Source: Bradyrhizobium sp. cir1 (GTDB taxonomy: Bacteria > Pseudomonadota > Alphaproteobacteria > Rhizobiales > Xanthobacteraceae). Taken from it: a stretch of DNA of 64,000 nucleotides. A model generated the notes under the pieces. The model was not told where the DNA came from. It was given only the letters and a program-made list of their open reading frames with translations, and ran no database searches. Position numbers and translations under genes: made by a program. Below are positions 1 through 7,507 of the stretch, piece after piece. Within the stretch, counting starts at the first letter, position 1, and each line of letters starts with the position of its first letter. The DNA is taken from NCBI RefSeq assembly GCF_014198245.1, contig NZ_JACIHE010000001.1, forward strand, positions 372,001 to 436,000. Direction: 5' to 3'.

Positions 1-99
1 CGCTTGCTCGCAGCTCAACAAAGCGACAATCCAATTTACCTTGAAGGGCTGCAGCGCTTGTGTGAAGGCTGGCGCCTCGCTGGCGTGGCGGAAGGGTGA
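1..99 (+). CDS. C-terminal end of a truncated CDS, function unknown
   Basis: From the first base, one frame stays open for 32 codons and stops at TGA 97-99. The visible peptide includes the stretch IYLEGLQRLCEGWRLAGVAEG-like up to the stop, with ordinary amphipathic composition. The start lies outside the window. I do not recognise the family. Its position left of a broken DUF4062 gene and a tRNA-Ser suggests it belongs to an island edge. The open frame is short, so it could also be chance. Confidence 0.35.
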   Translation, partial: RLLAAQQSDNPIYLEGLQRLCEGWRLAGVAEG

Positions 100-408
100 T
101 GAGCGCTTCGGGCCGACTTCAGTGCTTTACTGCCCTACGTCGGCTTTGGGTCACGCGCCGACCTCGGCAGCTTGCTCGGCGAAGTTCGGTTCAACACTGA
201 AGAGCGGACATTAGGCTCAATCCGCTAAGGTCGGCTAGGCGGAAACATCATCCGCCGTGTTCGCGGCTTAAATGATTGAAGTATCTTGCGGTGATTTTTG
301 CGAGAAAATTTTGCTCACCAAAACGACTAACCAATTTTCCGGTAGGCAATCATTGTGATGCGGCGTTCCGCCGTGAAAGCTTCAGATGGTAGCTGCGTTC
401 TTATGTTC
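100..408. other. Gene-free stretch, about 310 bases
   Basis: No frame with a convincing start and coding character was found on either strand. The part around 150-230 translates to a short phrase resembling degenerate repeated sequences seen in many alphaproteobacterial intergenic regions, but it has stops and no start. No tRNA or strong hairpin was seen. Confidence 0.4.
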
Positions 409-1378
409 TTATGACGTCATCGTCTTGAGCGCCGAGTGAGAGGCAAAATACTTCCGGCCCTTATCGGTGATCAGCCATACTAGCCTATCAATTCGATAAG
501 GCCGAGGGCTTCGAATTGCCTTCGGACCATCACATAGTCATCGCGATTGCAATAGCTCTGCCGGAGTGGTTTGCTTCCGATCGGTCTACCGACGTTGGAG
601 GCAATTGCGTTAGAAATCTGGCTTTCACCCAGCTCTTTGACGATCTCGTCGTAGATGGCCAAGAAGATATCCTTGAACGTAGTCTCTACGGTATAATCTT
701 CGTTGGTGTTCGGCTGGCTTGAGTGGTGCGTCACTTCCTTGAGCCTGAGGGTAAGCCCTGTTTCAGGTCCCTTGAGAGCCGGATCGAAGGTGACCGCTAC
801 AGAATCATTTGCTTTTGCTAGGGTGGCCTTCAGATCGGCATTCGCAATCCTCAGCCTTTCTAATTCCTGCAGTAGTTTCGGATCAATAGCGTTGTCGCCG
901 CGCACCCATCCAAGTCCTGGCTTCAGATTGGTTTGATGCGCAACTGCCGTGACGATTTTTGTGCAAAGTTCGTCTTGGTTGCTCCAGAAATCGACCATCC
1001 GACCGGTTTTTGGCTTTGCGTTAAATCAGACTTGTGCGCCCAGCTTCGTCCTTCTCGCATCTATTTGCTGGCAACGAGCCCGGTTCCTTGTGAAGGAATG
1101 CGAGAACCGGGATACCCTGCGACATCGCGTAATCGCATTCCTTCTCCGTGAAACTCAAGCCGTCGCTTGCTACCGATCCGTATCGGCCGGCCGTGATCAC
1201 CACATAGTAGTCGCTGCGATCGATGACCCGCTTGATGTACTCGAATTGGTCTTGGTCGCTCGCTGGGAAGAGTTCCATGCCGGCTGGCAAATAACCAAAC
1301 TTTGCCAAGCTGGTGCTCACAAGGCGCCGCTGTTCCTGTAAGTCTTCGAATGTCGAACTAACGAAAAACCCTATCCAC
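409..1378 (-). pseudogene. DUF4062-domain protein, broken by three frameshifts
   Basis: Three adjacent minus-strand frames join into one protein. A GTG start at 1378, with GGGG upstream, gives VDRVF and then shifts at a run of five T (1364-1368) into VSSTFEDLQEQR. That frame runs through ELFPASDQDQFEYIKRVI and YYVVITAGRYGS, the DUF4062 nucleotide-binding-like core. It stops at 1021, shifts at a T3 run into NAKPKTGRMVDFWSN and stops at 480. A third frame resumes near 495 and ends LVWLITDKGRKYF to TAA at 409, a winged-helix-like tail. DUF4062 proteins are often accessory or defence-linked. Two shifts look like an extra T and one like a lost base, so base-calling error is possible but less likely than decay. 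Repaired length is about 320 residues. Confidence 0.75.
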
Positions 1379-1518
1379 TGCGAACCCCAAATTGGCCACG
1401 CTGGACGCTAACACATAAGGCGCGCTTTGCTGATCCGAGCTTATTCGCAGAGGTGGTTAGTCGCTATTGGTCAGTCAAAACCGAAGAATATTGAAATTAT
1501 TGGCTTTTTGGCCTTGAC

Positions 1519-1608
1519 TGGCGGAAGGGGTGGGATTCGAACCCACGGTACCCTTGCGGGCACGCCGGTTTTCAAGACCGGTGCCTTAAACCACTCGGCC
1601 ACCCTTCC
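1519..1608 (-). tRNA. tRNA-Ser(UGA)
   Basis: The minus strand folds as a class II tRNA. The acceptor GGAAGGG at the 1608 end pairs with CCCTTCC near 1523-1529. There is a D-arm with GGCCGAGTGG, anticodon TGA at 1574-1572 in the loop CTTGAAA, a long variable arm (GCCCGCAAGGG), and a T-arm with GGTTCGAATCC. The discriminator G (1522) is followed by an encoded CCA (1521-1519). The 3' end faces the broken DUF4062 gene, which is compatible with use of this tRNA as an integration site. Confidence 0.95.
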
Positions 1609-1909
1609 AGCGCAATAGTTTCAACCACTTAGCGGCTGACCCCGTCGAGCGCGATGCGAACAGTCCCGGGTTCCGGGACATGTCACGGATAGACGTCTCT
1701 TACGGCTTGAGAAAGCCCGCCGCAAGCACGGCGAAGGCGGCTCTCGAGGTGCCTCGGCGTCCTTGCTGCGCTTGGGCCTGTTGTCATTCCCTGGCGTTTG
1801 GCGAGCGGATCGACAGACGTGCCGCATTCAGCCGCGGGATTGAGGTCGGCTGCAGTGCCGGATGAATCGCCGATGGATCGCCGCGCTTGACCGGTTTGGA
1901 TCCAGCCCT

Positions 1910-2004
1910 GTCGAAGACGCGCCACCCACGATGGTGCTCTGGCCTGCATCCTTCACGTACGCGGCCAGCGCCACATGGTTCTCGAAGTCGACCTCGACGA
2001 ACAT
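1910..2004 (-). pseudogene. Remnant of a GNAT acetyltransferase
   Basis: On the minus strand from ATG 2004 about 30 codons read MFVEVDFENHVALAAY, then STIVGGA. This resembles the central strand of GNAT proteins of the type 'FxxVDFxxHVALVA...VIVGGGRYI'. After GGA the match is lost, although the frame stays open to TGA at 1828. No acetyl-CoA-binding (Q/R)xxGxG loop follows. The upstream half is also missing: the double-glycine-peptide gene ends 8 bases before it. It is most likely a decayed fragment; family identity is by eye only. Confidence 0.4.
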
Positions 2005-2011
2005 CCCGAAG

Positions 2012-2209
2012 TCAGAAGCGAACGCCGACCGGATCGAATGAAGCGGACTTGTGCCCGCCGCCTGTCGAAGGATCGGAGGGGCCGCTCGGGCCCGGAGGCG
2101 TCGGGTTGACGGTCGCCGTCTTCAGAATTTGCGGCACAAAGAGCTGGCCGAAGTTGAGGCCGCCACCGCTGACGAGTTCGAGCTCCGAAGTGCTGAGTTC
2201 GCGTCCCAT
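2012..2209 (-). CDS. Double-glycine-leader (bacteriocin-like) peptide
   Basis: This is a 65-residue product. The first 17 residues, MGRELSTSELELVSGGG, match the leader consensus of class II bacteriocins and related secreted peptides (LSxxELxxVSGG), which C39-peptidase ABC transporters cut after GG. The remaining ~48 residues are Gly/Pro/Ser-rich and lack cysteine, so this would be an unmodified peptide or a short signal peptide. A GGGAG ribosome site lies about 12 bases before ATG 2209. No C39 transporter or immunity gene is visible nearby, so export would depend on a distant system. The composition is unlike the neighbouring housekeeping genes. Confidence 0.6.
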   Translation of the reverse strand: MGRELSTSELELVSGGGLNFGQLFVPQILKTATVNPTPPGPSGPSDPSTGGGHKSASFDPVGVRF

Positions 2210-2322
2210 GGATCGTCTCCCGATCTATAGCGTCTGTGGCTCCAGCCATAGCGCATCGCGGAGACCAGCGACCGTGACGGCTGTCACAGTGCTGCGACAC
2301 CGTGGGCGGCGCTGATTGCGTC

Positions 2323-2451
2323 CTAGCGGGGCGAGATTTCGTACCTCTCCAATCGCTCAATGGCTGCTTGGCGTTCGTGCTGGCCCAGCCAGACCAGCGC
2401 CAAAAGCAGCGTGCCGCAAAGCGCCGCGAATCCGAAAACCAGACGCTTCAT
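2323..2451 (-). CDS. Small single-span membrane protein, 42 residues
   Basis: ATG 2451 opens a 42-residue frame beginning MKRLVFGFAALCGTLLLALV, one hydrophobic helix. A short charged tail rich in Glu/Arg (about residues 24-42) follows and ends at TAG 2323. The arrangement (positive N-end, one helix, charged tail) is that of a bitopic inner-membrane microprotein. The ribosome site is weak (CACAGGCG). It lies 113 bases upstream of the double-glycine peptide on the same strand, so the two could share a transcript. Function unknown. Confidence 0.5.
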   Translation of the reverse strand: MKRLVFGFAALCGTLLLALVWLGQHERQAAIERLERYEISPR

Positions 2452-2753
2452 CGCCTGTGAATTCGAATGCGTGGGTAAGGTTCCTGACGATGCGGATGAT
2501 CGTTACGCGCGATGGCCTGATAGGTCACGGCGCCTGTCCGTAAACAAGGAAGCCTGGAGCGCAGTTCTTGCTGCAGGCGACCGGGAAAAATCGGCAACGC
2601 CTCGCCGGGAATCAGGTAAGCTCCATCGTGCGGCCGGTGTCCATTTGGAAGCCCCTATCGGCCGCAAATCTGGGAATGCGCGGCCTTGCTTTCTCTGCCC
2701 GGAGAAAGTGAGGCCGTTTTTATGATGGAGACCGTTTGGGACTGCGCGGGAAG
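2452..2753. other. Gene-free stretch, about 300 bases
   Basis: Nothing with a convincing start and coding character is seen here. The longer open frames on either strand are Arg/Pro-rich and have no ribosome site. Confidence 0.35.
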
Positions 2754-2930
2754 TCAGTCCGATTGCGATGCAGGTCGCCAATTCACGAAATCAAATTCGT
2801 CCTGCCATTCATGGACGATGGTTTTGCAGTAGGCGCAGCAAAACTGGCGCGGCTCATGGTCGTCTCGGGAAATCTGATCGGTCATGAAGGCCGCGTCGCA
2901 TTTCGGGCAAGCAAAGACAACTCGCGTCAT
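2754..2930 (-). CDS. Small zinc-ribbon-like protein, 58 residues
   Basis: From ATG 2930 the product begins MTRVVFACPKCDAAF. It has a second cysteine pair in QFCCAYCKTIVHEW, so two CxxC knuckles about 30 residues apart form a likely one-zinc ribbon; aspartates and an EWQDEFDF acidic stretch follow. There is no signal peptide, so it should be cytoplasmic. An in-frame ATG four codons earlier (2942) is an alternative start; neither has a strong ribosome site. It may bind nucleic acid or a protein partner; function unknown. Confidence 0.6.
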   Translation of the reverse strand: MTRVVFACPKCDAAFMTDQISRDDHEPRQFCCAYCKTIVHEWQDEFDFVNWRPASQSD

Positions 2931-3213
2931 CAAAATTGCCATCGCTGAAAACGGGTCGCCCGCATGATTCCAGAACAGGGGGCACGGGCTAGATGGGAAT
3001 TATCGATGGTAGCCCGGCAAAACCCGCATGCCTCGTGGCGGAACCGTCGGCGGCATGCGGGTTTTCTCCGCAAGTCGCGCCATGGCTTCTGTTGAGGCAG
3101 GGCAATTGGAAGTGGTGCGACGGGCCGCCGGCGATATTGAGGTGAAGAGCCGGCGGCCCACTTCAAGTATTGTCTTGAACCGATGTTCCCAATTGCGGGA
3201 ATTGGTCTCGCTG

Positions 3214-3513
3214 CTATCGCCGGTTCTTGTTTCTCTCGCAGAACAGAAGGCCCACGACCTTTGATTTTGGCGCAGATCCTGCGCCGCCAGCGTCCGCGAC
3301 GGTAAAGCTCGGACTTACGCCGTTTGCGCCAGGCTGGAACGTGTTGCCGACGCCGGCAACAAGCGCTCCGGCAGCGGGACTGTACTCCTGCCATCCTTTC
3401 GGACAGCTGGGCAGGTTGAAGGCCAGGACAGTGTGCTCTGGCAGGTCTTGGGCTTGGGCCGGAAAGTTGAACGCGCTCAGGAAAACGATCGATAGTGCGG
3501 CAGCAATTCGCAT
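3214..3513 (-). CDS. Small exported protein, function unknown (99 residues)
   Basis: ATG 3513 is preceded by GAGG at about -11. The N-terminus is a clear signal peptide (MRIAAALSIVFLSAFNFPAQA, cut after AQA). The mature part contains LPSCPKGWQEYSPAAGALV and a Gly/Asn-rich stretch with GVGNTFQPG, reminiscent of the short 'CPxGWxxxxxAxGRFVVG' motif of tail-fibre and surface proteins. Two cysteines may pair. It should be periplasmic or surface-exposed. No operon partner is evident. Confidence 0.6.
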   Translation of the reverse strand: MRIAAALSIVFLSAFNFPAQAQDLPEHTVLAFNLPSCPKGWQEYSPAAGALVAGVGNTFQPGANGVSPSFTVADAGGAGSAPKSKVVGLLFCERNKNRR

Positions 3514-3815
3514 GGCTTGCAATCCTCTCAGCTAAATGGTCACCGGCGCAGCATAGTTTGCGCGATGTATTTTCGCGTGCCCAAACAGGAAGCTGTTGCA
3601 CAAGTTTGAGGCCCGCACGGCGCCCGCGCGACGACACCGGCTAAATCCCGCGCGCAGACCGCGCACCAATGAAATTCGATTTGCTGGGTAACTTCGCCGC
3701 GCGCATCCAGATCTGCGGCTGGTCGTGGCTCACATCGTGCCGGCGGACGATAGGGCCGGCGATCCGGATGAGGTCCCCATAAGGCCCGCCGGCTCAGACC
3801 AGCGGGTCTTTCTCG
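3514..3815. other. Gene-free stretch, about 300 bases
   Basis: No supported gene was found. One short plus-strand frame from 3669 begins MKFDLLGNFAAR but has no ribosome site and turns Arg/Thr-rich. No repeat or RNA structure was recognised. Confidence 0.3.
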
Positions 3816-3929
3816 TCATGCAAAGAAGGCCACGATGGCGAGTGCGACGTCAGCGCCGAGGTCGCCTGAATACATCCAGAAAGCAATTCCAGCACCGAGA
3901 GTCAGCGCAATCACCTTGAGAGCAATCAT
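3816..3929 (-). CDS. Small hydrophobic membrane protein, 37 residues
   Basis: ATG 3929 has an excellent ribosome site (AAGGGGAG about 8 bases upstream). The 37-residue product is almost entirely hydrophobic: residues 2-19 form one segment (IALKVIALTLGAGIAFWM), a short SGDLGAD turn follows, then a second hydrophobic segment to the stop at 3816. It could be a hairpin or single-span peptide in the inner membrane. The strong Shine-Dalgarno sequence is the main argument that it is real. Function unknown. Confidence 0.6.
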   Translation of the reverse strand: MIALKVIALTLGAGIAFWMYSGDLGADVALAIVAFFA

Positions 3930-4396
3930 CTTCAGTCTCCCCTTGAAATTCCGGGAAAAAGTAGCAGCGTTATGTTTCCGGGATGCTTCGAGCGGAGAGG
4001 GAAGGTGTTTCCTTCACCGAACCGTTATCGGCTCTCGTCCCTGGCAGCTTCCCTGTAAGCCCAGGTTTGGACGGAGTCGGCTCCGGCGACGGATTTTCCG
4101 AAAATGGCAAAATGCCACTGTTTTGCCCGACGGGTCAAGCATCCCTTCGGGAACACGAGAAAAAGTCGTTGTACCGTCATGACTTAGCTACTGTGCATGG
4201 GGTTGTTTTTCGACATCTTGTTTGAGTGGGCCTCAGGCAGGGGCGGAAGGCCCCGATCTCCGCTTCGGGCGGGCGACCGGTCCGAGCGGGAGATTCTGCC
4301 GGTAAGAGCCTGAACAAGCGGGCATTTCGGCTTGCGTTGCGCCGCACGCGGGATCCGGCACATGGAACTCTTGCCTCACCTCCGCGTTGTCTCGCC
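3930..4396. other. Intergenic region carrying a dispersed repeat
   Basis: This stretch of about 470 bases has no supported gene. It includes the phrase TTTTGCCCGACGGGTCAA near 4121-4138 and the repeat unit at 4188-4212, which recurs inverted at 24135. Both are of the kind found between genes across Bradyrhizobium genomes. Confidence 0.4.
4188..4212 (+). repeat. Dispersed 24-25 base repeat, copy 1
   Basis: The sequence CTACTGTGCATGGGGTTG, followed by a T run and CG, also occurs on the opposite strand at 24135-24158. The two differ only by one T in the run. Such a long match between two unrelated intergenic sites in one window shows a dispersed element. Its boundaries are not defined here. Confidence 0.6.
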
Positions 4397-4588
4397 ATGA
4401 CTGAAGACCTTTCCTTCCGACGCAAACCCCTGACCCCCGAACAGCGCCAGGCGCGCGATGCGGCTCGCCGGATCGAGGCCGAAAAGGCCATGCGCGATCA
4501 CGAAGCGGCGCAGAAGGCGTTTTACGCCAACAAGGACCGGCTGAAGGCCGAGCGGCTCGCGCGTGAAGCTGCAGCCGCGAAGGGCTGA
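4397..4588 (+). CDS. Small charged helical protein, 63 residues
   Basis: The product starts MTEDLSFRRKPLTPEQRQAR and continues as a Lys/Glu/Ala/Arg-rich helix with no hydrophobic core, which suggests a coiled-coil-like cytoplasmic protein. The frame is open further upstream, but ATG 4397 is where coding character begins; the upstream residues are Arg/Pro-rich and unlike a protein. Family not named; function unknown. The next gene, on the other strand, ends 50 bases downstream. Confidence 0.6.
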   Translation: MTEDLSFRRKPLTPEQRQARDAARRIEAEKAMRDHEAAQKAFYANKDRLKAERLAREAAAAKG

Positions 4589-4638
4589 CGGCGTCCGGTC
4601 GCAGCCCGCCAATTTTGCCAGGATCAACGGCCCGGCGG

Positions 4639-4866
4639 CTAGTGCCGCTTCTTGGACATGCTCTTCGCGCTCAAGGCCAGCTTGAGCGCCTGGACGGCTT
4701 CTGCGAATGCCCCGCGCGGTGATTGTGCCTCGATGGCTTCGGCCGCGATGCGGCAATCGTTGGCGACCTTGAGCAACCCGCTTCGTGCCAGGTCCATGGT
4801 GGAAAGGGCGGCCTGCTCCAGGCAGAGGCGTTCAAGCCGTCGAAACTCGCGCAGATCTCTGTTCAT
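4639..4866 (-). CDS. Small helical protein, 75 residues, function unknown
   Basis: ATG 4866 follows a GAGAGC site at about -8. The product (MNRDLREFRRLERLCLEQAA...) is alpha-helical with one cysteine, no signal peptide and a basic C-terminal tail (KSMSKKRH). The spacing of charged residues suggests two helices. It is convergent with the 4397 gene. No function can be assigned. Confidence 0.6.
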   Translation of the reverse strand: MNRDLREFRRLERLCLEQAALSTMDLARSGLLKVANDCRIAAEAIEAQSPRGAFAEAVQALKLALSAKSMSKKRH

Positions 4867-5120
4867 GCGTCAGCTCTCGATGTCCCGCATCCATGCGGCG
4901 CTGAGTCTGCTTAACAAACGGTAAACATCCTCCGGTAACAGATCTGGCTGGCACGAAGCTGGCGGCTGCGGTGGACAGCCCAAGCCTGGCGCAAGCGGCA
5001 GGCTTGACGGCGTTTGCCTTCCGCCGGAAGCTTCAAATGATCCTCAACTGACGTGAAATACGGAGACGTTCGCCTCCAGCCAATCCGAACCCGTTCAGTG
5101 ACAACGCAATGGAGCTGACC

Positions 5121-5441
5121 ATGACCACGTTCGACAAGCGCGAGCAGGGCTTCGAGGCCAAATTCGCCCACGACGAGGAGCTCATGTTCAAGGTGACGGC
5201 CCGGTCCAACAAGCTGCTCGGACTCTGGGCCGCCAGCCAGCTCGGCCTCAGCGGCGATGCTGCGGCCAGCTACGCGGCGGCGCTGGTGACGGAGCATCTG
5301 GAGAGCCGGACGATCGACGAAGTCCTGGACCAGGTGTCGGGCGATCTCCGCGGCAAGGGAGTGGCGCGCGAGCAGGTCGCCCAGAAGCTCCAGGAATGCC
5401 TGCATCAGGCCATGCAGCAACTGGAAGCAAAAAAGGAGTGA
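5121..5441 (+). CDS. F1-ATPase inhibitor zeta-type protein (DUF1476)
   Basis: The 106-residue product begins MTTFDKREQGFEAKFAHDEE, the hallmark of the DUF1476 family. In Paracoccus the family member is the zeta subunit that blocks rotation of the F1-ATPase in the hydrolytic direction. The first ~20 residues are the inhibitory segment and the rest is a four-helix bundle. Length is normal. ATG 5121 has GGAG 8 bases upstream and is preferred over the in-frame ATG at 5109. It would act in the cytoplasm at the ATP synthase head. The gene stands alone here. Confidence 0.85.
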   Translation: MTTFDKREQGFEAKFAHDEELMFKVTARSNKLLGLWAASQLGLSGDAAASYAAALVTEHLESRTIDEVLDQVSGDLRGKGVAREQVAQKLQECLHQAMQQLEAKKE

Positions 5442-5460
5442 GCACCGCGCGGCCTGGTGC

Positions 5461-5931
5461 TCACAGCTCCATATGGATGATCTCGATGGGCTCGCCGCCG
5501 AGGCCGTGAGAGAACTGTCCTCGACCCGTGCTTCTGAAACCGTAGCGTCGGTAGAAGGCTTCGGCATTGATCGTGGCTTCAAGGCGGATCGGCCCGCTAT
5601 GGCCACGCCGCGCCTCGGCCACGCCGATGTCGAGCAGCCGTCGCCCGACACCGGAGCCGGCAGCTCCGGGCAGCACGAACAATCGGGTGACCTCGCCGGG
5701 CTCGGCATCGACGAAGCCGATGACGATGTCGTTGCGAAGGCAGACGGTCATTCCCCCCTTGGCGATCAGCGCTTCGTAGAACCGGGGCGTCCGTTCGCCC
5801 ATCCAGTTCTCGATCTGGGCCGGTGAATAGCATCCGCGCGAAAGACCCGCGATCGAGGCCTTGGTGATCTTGAACACGGTCTCCGCATCGTCCGGGCACG
5901 CCGGCCTGAAGGAGATGTCGTCAGCGGGCAT
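5461..5931 (-). CDS. GNAT family N-acetyltransferase
   Basis: This 156-residue protein has the GNAT fold order: beta1 with ISFRPACPDDAETV, strand VIGFVDAEPGEVTRLFVLP, then the acetyl-CoA loop GAAGSGVGRRLLD (R/Q-x-x-G-x-G/A variant) and the terminal AEAFYRRYGFRSTGRG with the usual Tyr. The final GEPIEIIHMEL resembles GNATs that act on small molecules or antibiotics, but the substrate cannot be inferred. GGAG lies 7 bases before ATG 5931. It converges on the DUF1476 gene. Confidence 0.85.
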   Translation of the reverse strand: MPADDISFRPACPDDAETVFKITKASIAGLSRGCYSPAQIENWMGERTPRFYEALIAKGGMTVCLRNDIVIGFVDAEPGEVTRLFVLPGAAGSGVGRRLLDIGVAEARRGHSGPIRLEATINAEAFYRRYGFRSTGRGQFSHGLGGEPIEIIHMEL

Positions 5932-5967
5932 GGGGACTCCGGTTTGTGTATCGCGAGATCGAACGCC

Positions 5968-6093
5968 TCACTCGGCGTGTCTGCGCATTCCGGAATCGCT
6001 GAGCTTGTCGACGTAGGCAATTCCGTGCGCCGAGACGATGAAGGTGCGCAGCAGCGCGATCGGTTCGGTCCTGGTCTCAGACACAACCGACAT
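5968..6093 (-). CDS. Possible 41-residue protein
   Basis: ATG 6093 opens MSVVSETRTEPIALLRTF, ending SGMRRHAE at TGA 5968. It is amphipathic, with no membrane segment. Codon choice looks coding (GC-rich third positions), but no clear ribosome site is seen. It sits 37 bases upstream of the GNAT gene on the same strand, so co-transcription is possible. Function unknown. Confidence 0.4.
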   Translation of the reverse strand: MSVVSETRTEPIALLRTFIVSAHGIAYVDKLSDSGMRRHAE

Positions 6094-6257
6094 TCAGGCA
6101 GCATCCTCGCGAGCAGAGACGATCTCGCTTTTCTGTACCCCGACAAGATGGCCGGCGGAAGACGTGCGGTGCGCTTGACGAGGCTTCCGGCGATCGCGCG
6201 GTTTCGTGCTAGCGTGGACGCGGCCGTCCTGCGACGGCCCGGATCAGGAGGAGCGAG

Positions 6258-6545
6258 GTGCGGAACGGCTTTGACGGCGGGCTTGGGAGAACCGCGCTTG
6301 TTGTGGCGATCATGCTTGGCGCCGGCATCGGCGAGGTGTCGGCGACGCCGCTGACGCCGTTTCGCTACGAGGCGCAGGCGCAGCGCCATTGTCCGCATGA
6401 TCAGGTGGTCTGGCTGGATTTCAGGAAGGGCGTCTATTACGCCAGGGGTCAGAAACGCTACGGCCAGGGTTTTGACGGCAGCTTCGTCTGCCTCAGCGAA
6501 GCCCGCGAGAACCTCTATCGCCGGTCGCTGCTCGGCCTGCGCTGA
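6258..6545 (+). CDS. Small exported protein, 95 residues
   Basis: The GTG start at 6258 follows a near-perfect AGGAGG site. A signal peptide or anchor spans about residues 10-30 (TALVVAIMLGAGIGEVSA). The mature part has CPHDQVVWLDFRKGVYYA and GSFVCLSEARENLYRR; its two cysteines probably form a disulphide in the periplasm. The CPxDxVVWLD...GxxYxxG pattern is one I associate with small Bradyrhizobium secreted proteins of unknown role. Confidence 0.7.
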   Translation: MRNGFDGGLGRTALVVAIMLGAGIGEVSATPLTPFRYEAQAQRHCPHDQVVWLDFRKGVYYARGQKRYGQGFDGSFVCLSEARENLYRRSLLGLR

Positions 6546-6573
6546 GCGCGTGACTGGCGCTCCAGGACGCCGG

Positions 6574-6702
6574 TTATTTCTGACCCGGCAGCTTCACCGG
6601 CACGTGTGGGGCGGTGCTGATGATGCGGGGGCTTCCGTCGGGATAGGCGCGGTCGCCGCGGATCAGCGATTCCAGAACCAGAAAAAATTTCTCGGCAAGC
6701 AT
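6574..6702 (-). CDS. Small protein, 42 residues, function unknown
   Basis: ATG 6702 has GAAGGTGA about 8 bases upstream. The product begins MLAEKFFLVLESLIRG, contains YPDGSPRIISTAPHVPVKLP and ends at TAA 6574. The C-terminal half is Pro-rich and polar, the N-terminal half a short amphipathic helix. The ribosome site and the coherent composition support it. It converges on the 6258 gene with a 28-base gap. Confidence 0.6.
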   Translation of the reverse strand: MLAEKFFLVLESLIRGDRAYPDGSPRIISTAPHVPVKLPGQK

Positions 6703-6859
6703 TTGCGTCACCTTCGTTGGTGATGGCCTCTTGAAATACGTCGAGGCGCCGAATGCAGAAATTCAATCAACTAAAAGAGAGCCGGGCAATCCAGAACGGA
6801 CGGCATGCTGCGTCGCGGTGTAGTTGTGGTTAGAGATAAGGAAAGGCGTGTGGTGGTGC

Positions 6860-6958
6860 TCAGCCGAAGGCCAGTGCCACCAGGCTCGAGCACAACAGCA
6901 CCAGACCGCCTGCGGTCAATGCCAGGAAGCCATCGGATACGAGGTCATGGTTGCGCAT
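6860..6958 (-). CDS. Small membrane protein, 32 residues
   Basis: ATG 6958 follows AGGTGT at about -7. The product (MRNHDLVSDGFLALTAGGLV, then a hydrophobic run ending LAFG) has one predicted transmembrane segment from about residue 10 to the C-terminus. Such very short membrane proteins are usually missed by gene callers. Function unknown. Confidence 0.5.
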   Translation of the reverse strand: MRNHDLVSDGFLALTAGGLVLLCSSLVALAFG

Positions 6959-7060
6959 GGGACACCTGCCGCTCTCGTCTTCGATGCTCGATCGGATTGA
7001 TCAAAACGTCCGAACGTGCCGCCTTGAAAGAGGTGATGCTTGCCGCCCGTGCGAGTGCCT

Positions 7061-7150
7061 TCAGGCCCTCGTCCGGTAACCTTCGAACGCATGGGCCAGG
7101 AAGATCCCCGCGCTTACCAGACCCATCAGTGCCGAAACCGTCTCGATCAT
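7061..7150 (-). CDS. Small membrane protein, 29 residues
   Basis: ATG 7150 begins MIETVSALMGLVSAGIFLAH, a single hydrophobic helix, followed by the basic tail GYRTRA and a stop at 7061. GGA lies at about -11. It is 102 bases upstream of the 32-residue membrane protein on the same strand; the two may be a pair on one transcript. I recall near-identical tiny ORFs in Bradyrhizobium, unnamed. Confidence 0.5.
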   Translation of the reverse strand: MIETVSALMGLVSAGIFLAHAFEGYRTRA

Positions 7151-7507
7151 CGTTAAATTCCAAATCCCGCCCTTGCATGCGAGAGAACGCGTGCGGCCTT
7201 GCACAGTCAAAAGAATTCCAGTGAGCGGCGTGACAATGGGGGTGGAGTGAGGATTTGGCGCAACAGAATGTCCGGAAGTGGCACAGAGCAGGGCGCCTGC
7301 GCTCCGTAGATCAGCGGGGGAAGCGAACGGCCCGTTTACCATCCCGGCGTGATCGCCGCGGGCTCCCCATTTCCGCCGTGTTCGGGTTGCGTTATCGTTA
7401 CCACATCCAAAGCGGTGGTGGGCCGCTTTGGGGCAAAGGACCGGACAGCGCGCGCCCGTCACCAAAGCGGGTGGGGTACGCCTCCGGCGAAATGGTATTT
7501 GGGGCGA
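7151..7507. other. Divergent intergenic region, about 360 bases
   Basis: It lies between a minus-strand microprotein and the plus-strand RlpA-like gene, so it must hold promoters for both. No clear -35/-10 pair, operator or RNA was recognised. Frames open on the plus strand run into the lipoprotein gene but lack signal-peptide sense before 7508. Confidence 0.35.

Noticed and set aside
150..230. Translated phrase resembling repeated alphaproteobacterial intergenic sequence
   Set aside because: Only a visual resemblance; no second copy found in the window.
1683..1949. 88-codon minus-strand frame after the GNAT remnant
   Set aside because: Arg/Pro-rich with no ribosome site and overlaps the remnant in another frame.
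6951..6995. TTGATCAA near the start of the 32-residue membrane protein
   Set aside because: The half-sites abut with no N4 spacer, so it is not an FNR/FixK box.
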